Of a stretch of DNA of 64,000 nucleotides, positions 45,141 through 55,479 are shown piece by piece. Position 1 is the first letter of the stretch; every line of letters starts with the position of its first letter. The notes below the pieces were generated by a model. The model worked only from the letters and a program-made list of their open reading frames with translations, was not told the origin of the DNA and ran no database searches. Source of the DNA: Adiantum capillus-veneris (lineage: Eukaryota > Streptophyta > Polypodiopsida > Polypodiales > Pteridaceae); the NCBI GenBank assembly GCA_014529385.2, contig CM043944.1, positions 72,161,884-72,225,883 on the forward strand, written 5' to 3'. The position numbers and the translations under genes are program-made.

Positions 45141-47261
45141 GGCTCCTACAGGCTGAAAATCGACCAGCCCTGCTATTAGCATCTGGAGGAGCACTCAATT
45201 CACTGCATTGGCAAGTCTAGTTGCCTACTCACCAAGTGTCAGGTTGGCTAGTTTAACTGACTCTAAGACTTAGTTACTGGCTTGGAAACTCTCCCAGGAC
45301 TCCCACAAAGCAAGAGGGCGCCCCCTAGCTGCTATAGCTGATCTGGAGTGGGCTGGAACCTGTTCCCACACAGTTCCGGGCCCCCGGTACCTCCCCGGAC
45401 AATTTTTAGGAAAATTGGTTCTAGGCTAAAATGGGTCATACGAGTCGGATTTTGATGCCGAAAATTGCTATTCAAAGCTCTAACTAAGACATATTGGCCC
45501 GAGTACCTGCCATATTTAGCAGTCCCCGGGGTCCGAAAATGCATTTTTTTCAAATTCGGGGTACTGGTGTAGATTTTCGAGACGGTCAAAACTAGACGGG
45601 TCGGGTGACCAAAAAACTTACTATATTTGGAAAATTTTCACAAAAATTATTTTAATTCACATTTCGAAGCTTTATGACATTCTAAACATCATGGCACTGA
45701 CAGAATTCGGAAAACTGCTAAAAATAGTAACTTTTTTTCCATTATGATCATTTCATTGTACAAGGGTGCTCTTTTTGGTTGGGGTCAGAGACCTTACATT
45801 CTCGGTGATACCATGATGTTGTTTCATTGATACCATGGTTATTCTCGGTGATACCATGATGTTGTTTCGTTGATATAGTGATTATTCTCAGTGATATCAT
45901 GATGTTTCGTTGATACCATGATACCATGGTTATTCTCGGTGATACCATGACGTTGTTTCGTTGATACAATGATTATTCTATGATGCTTTTCATTGATACC
46001 ATAATGATTTATTCATTTTTATTGATACAATGATGATATTTTGTTAATACTTTGATGATACTCATTGATATCACTACGTTGAAAAATGTCGTTTTATGTA
46101 GTATATACACATGTCATTTGCATCACGTAATCACGCATCTTTTACTTTTACATTCATACTTATATGTTGTCGTACGTATATATGTCGTCAAAAGAGTGGC
46201 GTCGCGAACCATCTCTTATGGCATTGTGAATGTAATTATTTCACTAACGATGCTAATAATTTTCATGACTATGTTTTTTGAGTCTACGATCTATGTAGGA
46301 TTGATCAAAGAATTGACTTCATGAAGACAAACTTGGTGACAATAAAAGATTTATGAAGACATGTTTGGTCATGCCATATTGATGACAAGCTACACAACAG
46401 ATTCACGGAGACACTTTTGATTACGAGCTAATCGATAGCCTTTACACCTCTTTATTGAATGTTTGTATTCATTATTGTATTTGATAGGATAGGAGTAATG
46501 TAACTCCTCATAAAACATTCATTAAAGGAGTGATGTAGCTCCTCACAAAATATTCATTGTAAAAGGAGTGATGTAGCTCCTCATTAACATTTGTACATTC
46601 AATGATTTTTATAATATAATGGTGGGTGTATATAGAGCTGTGGGTTTTTCCCTTGATCCCCCAAGGGTTTTTTCATCCACAGTTAGGGACCCTTATTTGA
46701 GCGGGGGTGTTGAGCTTATATGTGAAGCTGCTCAATATATGGCACCCAGGTCCCCTCTATATATACATCATCTCATGTGTGTATTCTACATACTTTGGGG
46801 TTCCATTTCTGTGCTCTCTCTTTCTCTCTCAACAATTGCATCGGCATTACATTTTTTTCTATGTCGTCTCTAGAGCGGCGTCCCAAACCGTCTCTAAGGA
46901 CAATGCGATGTGGTTATTTCTAACCTTCACGTCTCGATACGTTTCTTGAGTTGAGATTGTTTACAGGATGAAAGTCACATCAAGCAGTGTGTACCCTCAA
47001 AGATAATCAAGCTGCTTAAATATATTGAAGCTTCTCAAAGATATTGAAGAATTTACATCAATTACATTGTATATATAGGGTTGTTAAAGACCCTTGAAAG
47101 GACATATTGTAAAACAGGAGTGATGTAGCTCCTTTGAACAATGTAAATGTATATTTTAAAATATTTTAATATAACGATGGGTATATACAGAGCTGTGGGT
47201 TTTTCCCTTGAGGCCCCCAGGATTTTTTCATCCACCGTTAGGGACCTCATTTGAGTGGGGG

Positions 47262-47443
47262 TGTTGAGCTATATATAGTATCTCTATATATAGCACCCTG
47301 ATCCCCTCTATATAAACTCATCTCGTGTGATCATTTTTGACACACTTTTGGGGGTTTACAGATCTAGAGTCGTCTCGCTCTCTCTCTCTCTCTCTCTCTC
47401 CCTCCCTCTCATCTGACATCTTGGTCTTCCTCCCTCGTCAATA
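47262..47443 (+). repeat. 3' LTR of the outer copia-type element
   Basis: 182 bp starting TGTTGAGCTATATATAG after the GAGTGGGGG polypurine tract; ends CGTCAATA. Followed by the GAACT target duplication. Confidence 0.75.
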
Positions 47444-48339
47444 GAACTTGTCCAATAAGGCTTAGCAACTTGTGGGTTCCTTTCCTTGAAAATAGAACTA
47501 TGATGAGCGAGATCAAACTGTGACCCTCAACACCTATAGAGTGATTGTATATTAGCTAGGTCATATCCCTACAGTTGCTACTCTGAGAGACACAATCGAT
47601 GCTGCAAATAATAATAGATCGTATCTAGTTGGAATCTTATTCACACAACTGAATCTCAAAATGATCATATGGCTCCTTAAAACATAAGTAAATGATTTCT
47701 AACACCCAATAGAAAGTAGTCATACTAGATTTTCTTGGGTTTGTAACAAGAGATTACCTATGTTAAGGCTCTCTTAGTCTATTCATGTTGTTCCATGAAC
47801 TATTTGTGTGATAGCGAGGCCATGCCTATTTGCTATCCATAGAAAGAATCATCTTTATTGTTACCACCTTGTGCACAAAAATTGCGCATCGCTATAATCA
47901 TATACAACGATCTCAAATAATTATTCCAGCCTCAACTCTTTCTGAATAGAGTAGCTGATGTTATAACGGAAGCATATACCATGTTTTAGTGGAATGAGTC
48001 CACAATGCTAGCATGCCATGACTGCATAGTATAAAAATCGTGTGATAAGACCATGGCTTCAATGACGGTCTCCACAATTGTAGCAGATGTCATATCTGCC
48101 TCGCACGATGTGTATTGGCATAGATACATCACAGTTGGGCATTGCAATCTAGAACTGTGACCTTATATCCTCTTAGTGCCAAAATTTTGTGCCATTATCC
48201 TTGATCCGAAGTCAATGGATAATATTGTGGCACATAATAAAATATTTGTTTTGCAATAAGTCTATCAAAGCACTTTTCTTTACACAATAGAGAAATATTT
48301 TTCAAATGAAATGTTAAAGACATAAATACAAATAGAATC

Positions 48340-48569
48340 TGAAATTGCATGTGTAACCTAGTCGCCCCTTTGAGAGCAGTTTTCTTCACTTGAGTCTAGC
48401 TTGTACCCATGTATACTAAGAAAAAACAGGTAGATATATTGCCATGTTTCCCCATGAAATTGCATGTGTAACCTAGTCGCCCCTTTGAGAGCAGTTTTCT
48501 GCACTTGAGTCTAGCTTGTACCCATGTATACTAAGAAAAAATAGGTAGATATATTGCCATGTTTCCCCA
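48340..48569 (+). repeat. 115-bp tandem duplication
   Basis: 48340-48454 and 48455-48569 are nearly identical, starting TGAAATTGCATGTGTAACC and ending near CCATGTTTCCCC. Confidence 0.9.
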
Positions 48570-49662
48570 AGTTCGTATGCTACTAGCATATTCCAAACTT
48601 TGGAAGCTTCTAGGAAATATGCCCTAAAGTGGAGCCTTGCTTTGCGTAAGTTCAATTAAAAAGATGAGAAAAAATAGAGCTTGAGTGTTCATAGAAAATA
48701 GATGCTCTTATTGACATAGATATTATCAGAATACAAGAAGATTAACCCTGTCGAGCTTGAAGAGAGAATCGGCATTGCTGAAGCATACATCTTATCGAGA
48801 GTGAACAATCTTGAAATACATAGCTTAGTAAGCTTAGCTATCAAAGTTGATCTTAGTTGCCAAATGCTGCTTGACGATTTTTGGAAACACCACCCTTGGC
48901 ATTGGAAGTCGTAGCACTATGTAGTATGGTGGTTGATGTTGGATTCAACTCTTAGATGGGGACATCCATATGCGTCCAATGTGATTCATGTATATATTTT
49001 TCTTACACTTGGGAAAATTGTACTTGCTTTGGAGTGACCCTACACCCAATGCATATAGATATATATGGAGTTGTGCTCTTGTAAGCCTTGATTTTCCCAT
49101 CCGCTTGACAAGACGAAGAGGATAAATTAAGGAGGTATTGGATGACATAACACACAAGTCAGTTCCTTGAGTATCTTTATATGGAGCCTTGCTCCCATAC
49201 TGCATCTTATGGGAGTGTCAAATTAAACAGACTCAAACAAAAATTAACCCCATCAATTATCGACTTTTTTGAGTAATATACTATGCTGGGAGCATAACAA
49301 TACCTACAATATTGGAATAAACAAAGTATACCTGAGTTTCCCAATACTAACTGTATGCACCAGTTACTAGTTAACTTTCAAACCCATCAAATTTGGTTTG
49401 CTGACAATGTCTTGATCCTTATCATTCTTGATATCATTAGTTCAGAAAACTTGCCTAGGAGTCATGTCCAAAAAAATTGGAAACTCTGAACAAGAGAAAT
49501 AGGTGCAACCTTGTCGAGTACCTTATTGGTACAAGTTGCACGCCATGCAAGACTTTCTATTACTACTAGGAAACCTTAGCTACAAGCATCAGCTATGATT
49601 AATTAACCAATTTTTTTTTGAAAAATATCACCTTTTGTTAGTTGAGGAACGTTATAGAAGCC

Positions 49663-50079
49663 TCAAATTCTAAGGTAGGTAGAACAACAAAGAGTTGTGA
49701 TGCCAAACCCTTGACACCTCTTATCAAGGGTAACAAAAGGCCTTGCCATTGCATCATCACAACCTTGTCCTGCTTTACTTTGGACAGTTCTGCAAAAAAT
49801 ATTACAATGTAGAAATAAAATCGCTAATTCAAACGTACTTATCAATCCGCCTTGAAAGGTACAAGATATGACCTCCTTGAGAGCTATGCTGATAAAAACT
49901 TGGTCGCCATAAACCCTTGCTATTGGATCTTGTGAGACCGCAAGATCTTGAAATTGCATGGAACCAGAACCACAAGCAGTACCACTTTCTACAAATAATT
50001 GACAACAATCAAAACATAAAAATCTAAATAAATTGTACCAGATGAGATTCAACTTGACTCCATTGTTGGATTGAGTCAA
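49663..50079 (-). CDS. Hypothetical ORF (138 aa), unknown
   Basis: Open frame with ordinary amino-acid composition in the middle (SGSMQFQDLAVSQDPIARVY, then FISIALKEVISC) and splice-like sequences on either side of that part, so it may be an exon of an unknown gene rather than one continuous CDS. No domain recognised. Confidence 0.25.
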   Translation of the reverse strand: MTQSNNGVKLNLIWYNLFRFLCFDCCQLFVESGTACGSGSMQFQDLAVSQDPIARVYGDQVFISIALKEVISCTFQGGLISTFELAILFLHCNIFCRTVQSKAGQGCDDAMARPFVTLDKRCQGFGITTLCCSTYLRI

Positions 50080-50737
50080 TAGATCGATAGATCATTGCAT
50101 GTCAATGCTTCTCAATGGCCAGCACCATGTTTCTTGCACGAATTTTGTAGGAGTTTTATACTTTCTTGTGACCTTGTCTTTACTCTTTTACAAAATTTGA
50201 GGTGAGCTTTGGATCGATCTTATCTCGCTGCAAACACCATATTAGTCAATTTGGGAATCTCCCAATTTCCACTTTCAAAAAGAGCTTAAGATTTGATCAC
50301 ATGGACAAATCTTAGCCAAAGTTTTGAGAGCATGGCTTGAAAGATCTTTTCAAGTACTACCATATGGAAGGCTTTTTTCTTAAAAAATAAATTGAGATTT
50401 GTCTATATAGTCAAATATTCAAGACATTGGTGATTTCCAAATTAGCTATAAAGTCTCAAACTCTCTACATAAGGTGTTTGCAAGTTTTTTCCTCTTTGGT
50501 GGACGTACCCATTGCAATTCTGTAGGTTTTTTCCTCCTTGGTAGCTATTACTTGTTGTCTCCATGTACATGCTCTTCAAATATAGTCTAGCTAGCTCTAG
50601 CCGTGGGCTTTGGCCCTTAACTAAGGGTGCCTTTTTCTGCTAAAAAAACATTTGGATTTCTTTTTTTTTTCTCTGCAAGACATGGCAACACTCACAGCAA
50701 TGTGCAGGTGGAAGGGGAAAAGTACACCGGTTCCATG

Positions 50738-50746
50738 TGTTGAGAT

Positions 50747-50814
<68 letters not shown>

Positions 50815-50927
50815 TGAGACAAGAGACACACCATGTATGCTCCCAAAGACTGATTCATATTGAGGACAAGATACAAATATATAGGTGAGACCAAGCTGAG
50901 TAGAGTGAGCCATATATAGATCCAACA
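50738..50927 (-). repeat. 3' LTR of the copia element
   Basis: Contains (GA)n at about 50752-50814, which expands it relative to the 5' LTR. The remainder matches 55248-55389 closely. Confidence 0.9.
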
Positions 50928-51158
50928 CCCCCACTCAAACAAAGGTCTCCAGCTTTGGATGAAAAAACCCTTGGGGAGTTTAAGGGAAAAAACCAAGCCC
51001 CTATACAATGTGAAAATATGAACCAGTGATGATGATGTGAAATTGAATTGTGCATCTATGTACAAATATACAAGTGACTCAAAGATCACAATGTGCAGAT
51101 GTGGAGTGTGCATATTGCATGGTAACTATAGGATTACAATGTCATATGTACAAAGCTA

Positions 51159-51866
51159 TTACAATAGCAAAGAAGCTAATCTAGAAAGAGTGAGGCCGAA
51201 GCAACTCCAAGCTCCAAGCGCAAGAGGATGAAACGTGACTCCAAGATCCACCATATCAAATGCTGAAGACAATAATTTTTTCACTTGCTGAAGAAATCCT
51301 AAATCATTGGAAACAAGGATGGAATCATCCACATAAAGAGAAAGAATCACAAAACTGCTACCTTGGCATTTTATATATAAGTTGGGGTCTAAAGAGCAAG
51401 AGATGAATCTTTTAGAGGTGAGAAAAAGATCAAATTTTGTATACCAGGCTCGCGAAGCTTGTTTGAGGCCATATAGTGCCTTATGGAGTTGAGCAACAAG
51501 GTCTTCTTTACCTGGAATAGAAAACCATTCTGGTTGTTCCATATAAATTTCCTCTTCCAAATCACCATTAAGAAAAGTAGTTCGCACATCCATTTGATGA
51601 GCTTCTAAATCAAATTGAACAACAAATTCCCATAAAACTCGAACACTTGTAATGTGAACAACTGGTGAAAAGGTATCTTGATAATCAACACCAGCTACTT
51701 GGGAGTAACTTTTTGCAACTAAACGTGCCTTGAACTTGTCAAAAGATCCATCTGATTTTACTTTTGTCTTATACACCCACTTACACTTAATAGTTGTAGG
51801 ACCAGAAGGTAATTCAGTTAGTATCCATGTACCTTTAGAGATAAGGGAATCGTACTTTGCTTCCAT
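51159..51866 (-). pseudogene. pol: Copia reverse transcriptase, C-terminally truncated
   Basis: Opens MEAKYDSLISKGTWIL, the usual start of the copia RT domain, then KCKWVYKTKVKSDGS, KARLVAKSYSQVAGVDY, HQMDVRTTFLNGDLEEEIYM, LYGLKQASRAWY and LYVDDSILVS with the catalytic YVDD box. After the FDMVDLG segment the sequence departs from the family, and the rest of RT and all of RNase H are absent before the 3' LTR, so a deletion removed them. It makes DNA from element RNA in the family; this copy cannot complete that. Confidence 0.9.
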
Positions 51867-52093
51867 AGCCTCTTTCTATTGATCCTTTTGTGGTGAAGAG
51901 ATAGCTTCATCATAAGTAACGGGATATTCAGAAGTAGAAAAAGCATTATCAACAATATCATCATCATAAACATGACATGAGCCATGTTCAAAATCAATAG
52001 GCAGATCAACAAAAATATCAATATCATCATTGACATCATTCGGAATGGATGGTTGTGAAGAAGAAAGTTTCTCTATAGGATGAGTTTCATCAT

Positions 52094-52951
52094 CTAAAGA
52101 AATGGAAAATCATAAAGAAATGATTTAGTATCATCAGAATCATCCATAAACCATGAGTCTCCCATAACCTGTTCGTTAAAAGTAGCATCACGATTCACAA
52201 TTACTTCCTTGGAGGAAGGGTCATAGAATTTGTAGCCTTTGGAAGTGTCATAATATCCAATAAAAATAACTTTAAGACCAAGAGCATCAAGCTTTGTTCG
52301 TGTTTCTTTGGGAACATGAATATAAGCAATACATCCAAAGGTTCTGAAATGAGATACAGAAGGAATGTCACCTGTCCATGTTGTGATGGGTATCTTACCA
52401 GAGGGTGCAGTAGTAGGAAGATGACTCCGAATAAATATTGTTGTCAAAGTAGCTTCAACCCAAAAAACACGAGATAAACCAGAATGAATCAGCATACATC
52501 TTACAACATTGAGAATAGTGCGATTCTTTCGTTTAGCAACGCCGTTCTGCTGAGGTGAATATAGAATAATGTGTTCATGATGAATTCCACTGTCAACACA
52601 GTAATTCACAAACTCTCGAGAAACATATTCGCCTACATTGTCACTACGAAGCTTCTTAAGGCGACCAGTTTGAAGTTCCGTAGCCTTGTGGAATTGTTTG
52701 AAAGCAGATAAGGCCTCAGATTTTTGTCTAAGTAAAAATATAGTCGTATACGATGAGAAACCATCAATGAAAGTAATGAAGTAGCGATATTGTGATCTCG
52801 AAGAAGGTAGAGGTCCACATATATCAGTATGAACAAGATCCAATATGTCACGAGAATGAGTTGTATTTGAAAGAGGAAAGGGTTTACAATTAGGTTTCCC
52901 AAGAGCACAAAACTCACAAATTCCCATATGGGGATGAGCTTTAAGATCCAT
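52094..52951 (-). pseudogene. pol: Copia integrase with catalytic Glu replaced by Lys
   Basis: The end of the zinc finger is CEFCALGK near residues 13-20; the WHH part of the finger lies just upstream, separated by an in-frame TAG. The core has LVHTDICGPLP (first Asp), LRSDNVGEYVS (second Asp) and SPQQNGVAKRKNRT, where the family has Glu in GVAERKNR. Later segments are IFIRSHLPT, FRTFGCIAYIHVP and KVIFIGYYDTSKGYKFYDP. The open frame is long, so loss of the Glu may be recent. Without it the strand-transfer active site should be dead. Confidence 0.9.
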
Positions 52952-53209
52952 GCCATGAACAAGATCACTACGCTAAAGATCAAGGAGTTTTGAGAAATCA
53001 GCATGAACAAAACGATGATGCCATACTTTGCAATCATGATCACATGGAGCAGTAACAACATTTGCTATAGCATCATTGCGAGAGAGTTCAAGAAAATTAC
53101 CGTTTCGAGGAGCAGTGGCTATAGTCTGTCATCTTTCTCAATTCGGCATTTGGTATGATCAAATCCAACAAAGAGATCAAGATCAACAAGTCTTGCAACT
53201 GAAAGAAGA

Positions 53210-53671
53210 TTACATTGAAGATCTGGTACATGTAATACTCCTTATAAAATTCGAGTGGAAGAAGATAAGGTACCAAGATATAAATCTCCAATATCCTTTA
53301 CTTGACCAAGTCCTATCATCAGCAAGATAAACAACATGTTGAACTGGTAGTGGATGATAGTTATGGAGCCACTTAGACTGATATGTCATATTTCCTGTAG
53401 CACCACAATCAACAGTAAAAAGTGAACCATCACGTACATGAAGTATTCTATCTAGAGCAACTGAACATAGGACGCAGTTTGTTTTTGGTACAATGTTTTT
53501 TCGATGTTCAGTAGCATATGCTCTATTATGATTTGTGTCGAATCGATGCTTATAGCACATATGAGTGGGATGATCAGATCGTCCACAATATTCACAAGAA
53601 GAGGAAGCAGAGTCTCTAGATAAACGTGGTTGTTCCGTGGTAATATTGTGTTCTTCATCATATTGACGTGC
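53210..53671 (-). pseudogene. pol: Copia second zinc knuckle and protease region
   Basis: Continues gag after a TAG stop: ARQYDEEHNITTEQPRL, then a knuckle CEYCGRSDHPTHMC, then LFTVDCGATGNMT, the aspartic protease site (DSGA-like, Ser replaced by Cys) and WLHNYHPLPVQHVVYLADD. Past about 53250 the reading frame shifts. The protease would mature the polyprotein. Confidence 0.8.
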
Positions 53672-54532
53672 CTAACAATCTTCTTCAGTATGGCCATTTC
53701 TACTGCAGTAAGAACATTGCTTACTAGGAAATTTGAGACGAGAGAAAATATTACCACGACGGCCACCTTTGCGGTTTCCTCTTTCAAACGGACGCCTTCG
53801 AGCATGAAAAACACGTTCCATCTGTTGTGACTTAGTCTCCTCTTGTGAAATCATAGCTGTATCATGACCAACATTACGTCGTTCTTGACGTTGAGAGTAT
53901 TCAATTAAAGACATGCAAGCTTGGTCGAAATCAAGACCATATTTATTAGAGAGAATAGTAACAATGTTATCATAAGAGGAGTCATTCACCGTATCAAGCA
54001 AAAGTGTAATCAGCTGTTTTGATGGAACAGGATCACCGGCAACAGCAAGTTGATTAATAATAGATTTGAAAGACTCAATATGTCCCGTCATGGCAGTACC
54101 AACTTCATATTGTAGTTTGTTAAGAAACCCTCTCAAATAAAGTATTTCTGTAACATATTTCTTTTGAAAGTTTGCAATAAGGTACTTCCATACGTCGGGG
54201 GAAGTAGGCAGTTCATACATATCAAGCAAAAGAGAATCACTAAGAGCAAAAAGAATATACCGGAGAGCTGCTTCAAATATAGGTCCTTCAGTGATAAGCA
54301 CGTTATCATGATCTATATCAATAGGATGAGGCGGACAAACACGATTTCCAAGGACAACGTCAAAGATTTCATCGCCTTCAAGAATTAACAATATCTTTGC
54401 TTTCCACCCAGAAATCCTTGGCCTTGGAAAGGAGGAACAGAACGCTGCCCAGAGTGAAAGCCATTGACAAGAATAATCATAGCCATATCTAATTGCGAGA
54501 AGACGTATAAGATAAGATCGCATAATTTGCAC
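53672..54532 (-). CDS. gag: Copia gag (UBN2 type), 286 aa
   Basis: ISGWKAKILLILEGDEIFDV near residue 41 is the characteristic gag start region; ALSDSLLLDMYELPTSPDVW, GFLNKLQYEVGTAMTGHI and FKSIINQLAVAGDPVP follow. A basic linker (RRRPFERGNRKGGRRG) leads to the zinc knuckle CSYCSRNGHTEEDC at the extreme C terminus. The frame ends at a TAG where the family usually has Trp, so the natural protein would run on into protease. The true start codon may lie upstream of 54532. Confidence 0.85.
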   Translation of the reverse strand: MQIMRSYLIRLLAIRYGYDYSCQWLSLWAAFCSSFPRPRISGWKAKILLILEGDEIFDVVLGNRVCPPHPIDIDHDNVLITEGPIFEAALRYILFALSDSLLLDMYELPTSPDVWKYLIANFQKKYVTEILYLRGFLNKLQYEVGTAMTGHIESFKSIINQLAVAGDPVPSKQLITLLLDTVNDSSYDNIVTILSNKYGLDFDQACMSLIEYSQRQERRNVGHDTAMISQEETKSQQMERVFHARRRPFERGNRKGGRRGNIFSRLKFPSKQCSYCSRNGHTEEDC

Positions 54533-55233
54533 ACCATATATGGTGAAGGCAAAAATTGAGAATGAGAGAAATATGATGACTGTGTTCTATCAACGATAAA
54601 CGCAAGAAGGATGCTCAATACACGTCCAAAGATGTGAGAGACGTCATTCAAAAAAAAGGGAAAAGGAGACTTCAATAATAAAAGAGTCCTCAAAATAGGG
54701 TGACGTGAGACGCAAGATTGACGGCCACAATATGAATAAAGATAAATTTTCTTGAAAAGTCAATGCCAAAATTAAAAAAACGATCGCGGATGCTTCACGA
54801 AGACGCACGACGAAGAAAGCTGCGTCAAGCTCCATTTGCAGTAAAAATAGCAGAACTTTCTGTTGCGAACTTCGATGGACGCAAACCTAGAACTCAAATC
54901 GAAGAGCTCGAGGAGACGAATAAGTTCTGGATGAAATATGCCATTGCGCTTTTCCCGTTTCTCCAGATTTTGAGCAGAAGACCCCCAAAAATTGAGACGA
55001 AGTTCAGGGTGTCAAAAAACAAATCAACAATAAAACATAATCAATGATTTATTATATCGATTATTAATAAACACCACTGAAAACACTAATCATATTCTTA
55101 TTAGCACAAAACAACCACAGTTAACAAGGATCAATCCTCAAAAAATAAAATTTATAGCAATTTTGAATCTTACATGCGAATCGCATACACATACTTTTTT
55201 GTCACCATGAATTGAATCGGCGTGTGATCGTTA
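54533..55233 (-). other. Copia 5' leader
   Basis: Between primer site and gag. No conserved ORF on the coding strand; a short plus-strand frame (54763-55047) looks incidental. Confidence 0.5.
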
Positions 55234-55247
55234 CCACTCTGATACCA
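55234..55247 (-). promoter_or_regulatory. Copia primer-binding site
   Basis: Minus strand TGGTATCAGAGTGG immediately after the LTR end ACA; the standard initiator-Met tRNA complement. Confidence 0.9.
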
Positions 55248-55389
55248 TGTTGAGATGTAGAGAGAGAGAGAGAGAGAGAGAGACAAGAGACACCATGTAT
55301 GCTCCCAAAGACTGATTCATATTGAGGACAAGATACAAATATATAGGTGAGACCAAGTTGAGTAGCGTGAGCCATATATAGCTCCAACA
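55248..55389 (-). repeat. 5' LTR of the copia element
   Basis: 142 bp, TGTTGGAGC...CTCAACA on the minus strand, with a short GA/CT run. TATATATGG near its start may be part of the promoter. Confidence 0.9.
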
Positions 55390-55479
55390 AAGAAAACCTT
55401 TAGTTAATTTGGGATGATCGTCCACATTTGGTACATGCTTCAGTATTCTAGTCTACTCCAGTTTGATATCAAATGAGTA

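Larger units (their letters stand above)
43052..45798 (-). mobile_element. Solo-LTR-like element, 2747 bp, nested in the inner copia element
   Basis: Starts TGTGAGGTC and ends GACCTTACA, i.e. TG...CA with short inverted ends. TTCTC flanks both sides (43047-43051 and 45799-45803), a 5-bp target duplication. It interrupts the GATACCATG repeat array, which resumes on the far side. There is no second LTR and no pol. On the minus strand a TATA-like box (45131-45140) and a small ORF (44072-44242) fit an LTR read in that direction, so I give it minus orientation; this is inference. Confidence 0.75.
42031..46834 (+). mobile_element. Coding-less copia-type LTR element with ATTGC target duplication
   Basis: LTRs at 42031-42172 and 46708-46834 begin TGTTGAGCTTATATGTGAAG and end CTCTCAACA. 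ATTGC lies on both outer sides (42026-42030 and 46835-46839). The primer site TGGTATAAGAGTGGG (42173-42187) and a GGGGG polypurine tract ending at 46707 are in place. After removing the 2.75-kb insertion at 43052-45798, about 1.8 kb of interior remains with no gag or pol. It holds a 170-bp duplication (about 42270-42610) and arrays of GATACCATGATG-type repeats. It is a non-autonomous element related to its host element: the 46180-46250 segment is similar to 46855-46925 outside it. Confidence 0.85.
47449..50640. other. Unassigned DNA
   Basis: No element boundary or known domain recognised. It includes a 115-bp tandem duplication and one minus-strand open frame, listed separately. Confidence 0.4.
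50738..55389 (-). mobile_element. Ty1/copia element, minus strand, coding but defective
   Basis: LTRs at 55248-55389 (5' on the minus strand, 142 bp) and 50738-50927 (3', 190 bp, longer through its GA run) begin TGTTGGAGC/TGTTGGATC and end CTCAACA. The primer site TGGTATCAGAGTGG (55234-55247) matches initiator Met-tRNA priming. The polypurine tract TTGAGTGGGGG lies at 50928-50938. gag, protease, integrase and RT follow in copia order (integrase before RT). RNase H is missing. Flanks differ (CCATG and AAGAA), so there is no visible target duplication; recombination or flank deletion may explain this. Confidence 0.9.

Noticed and set aside
42850-46080. Regularly spaced repeats as a possible CRISPR-like array
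   Set aside because: Units are contiguous and degenerate without unique spacers, in plant DNA inside a retroelement.
53076-53330. Plus-strand open frame of 84 residues
   Set aside because: Antisense shadow of the copia protease-integrase region.
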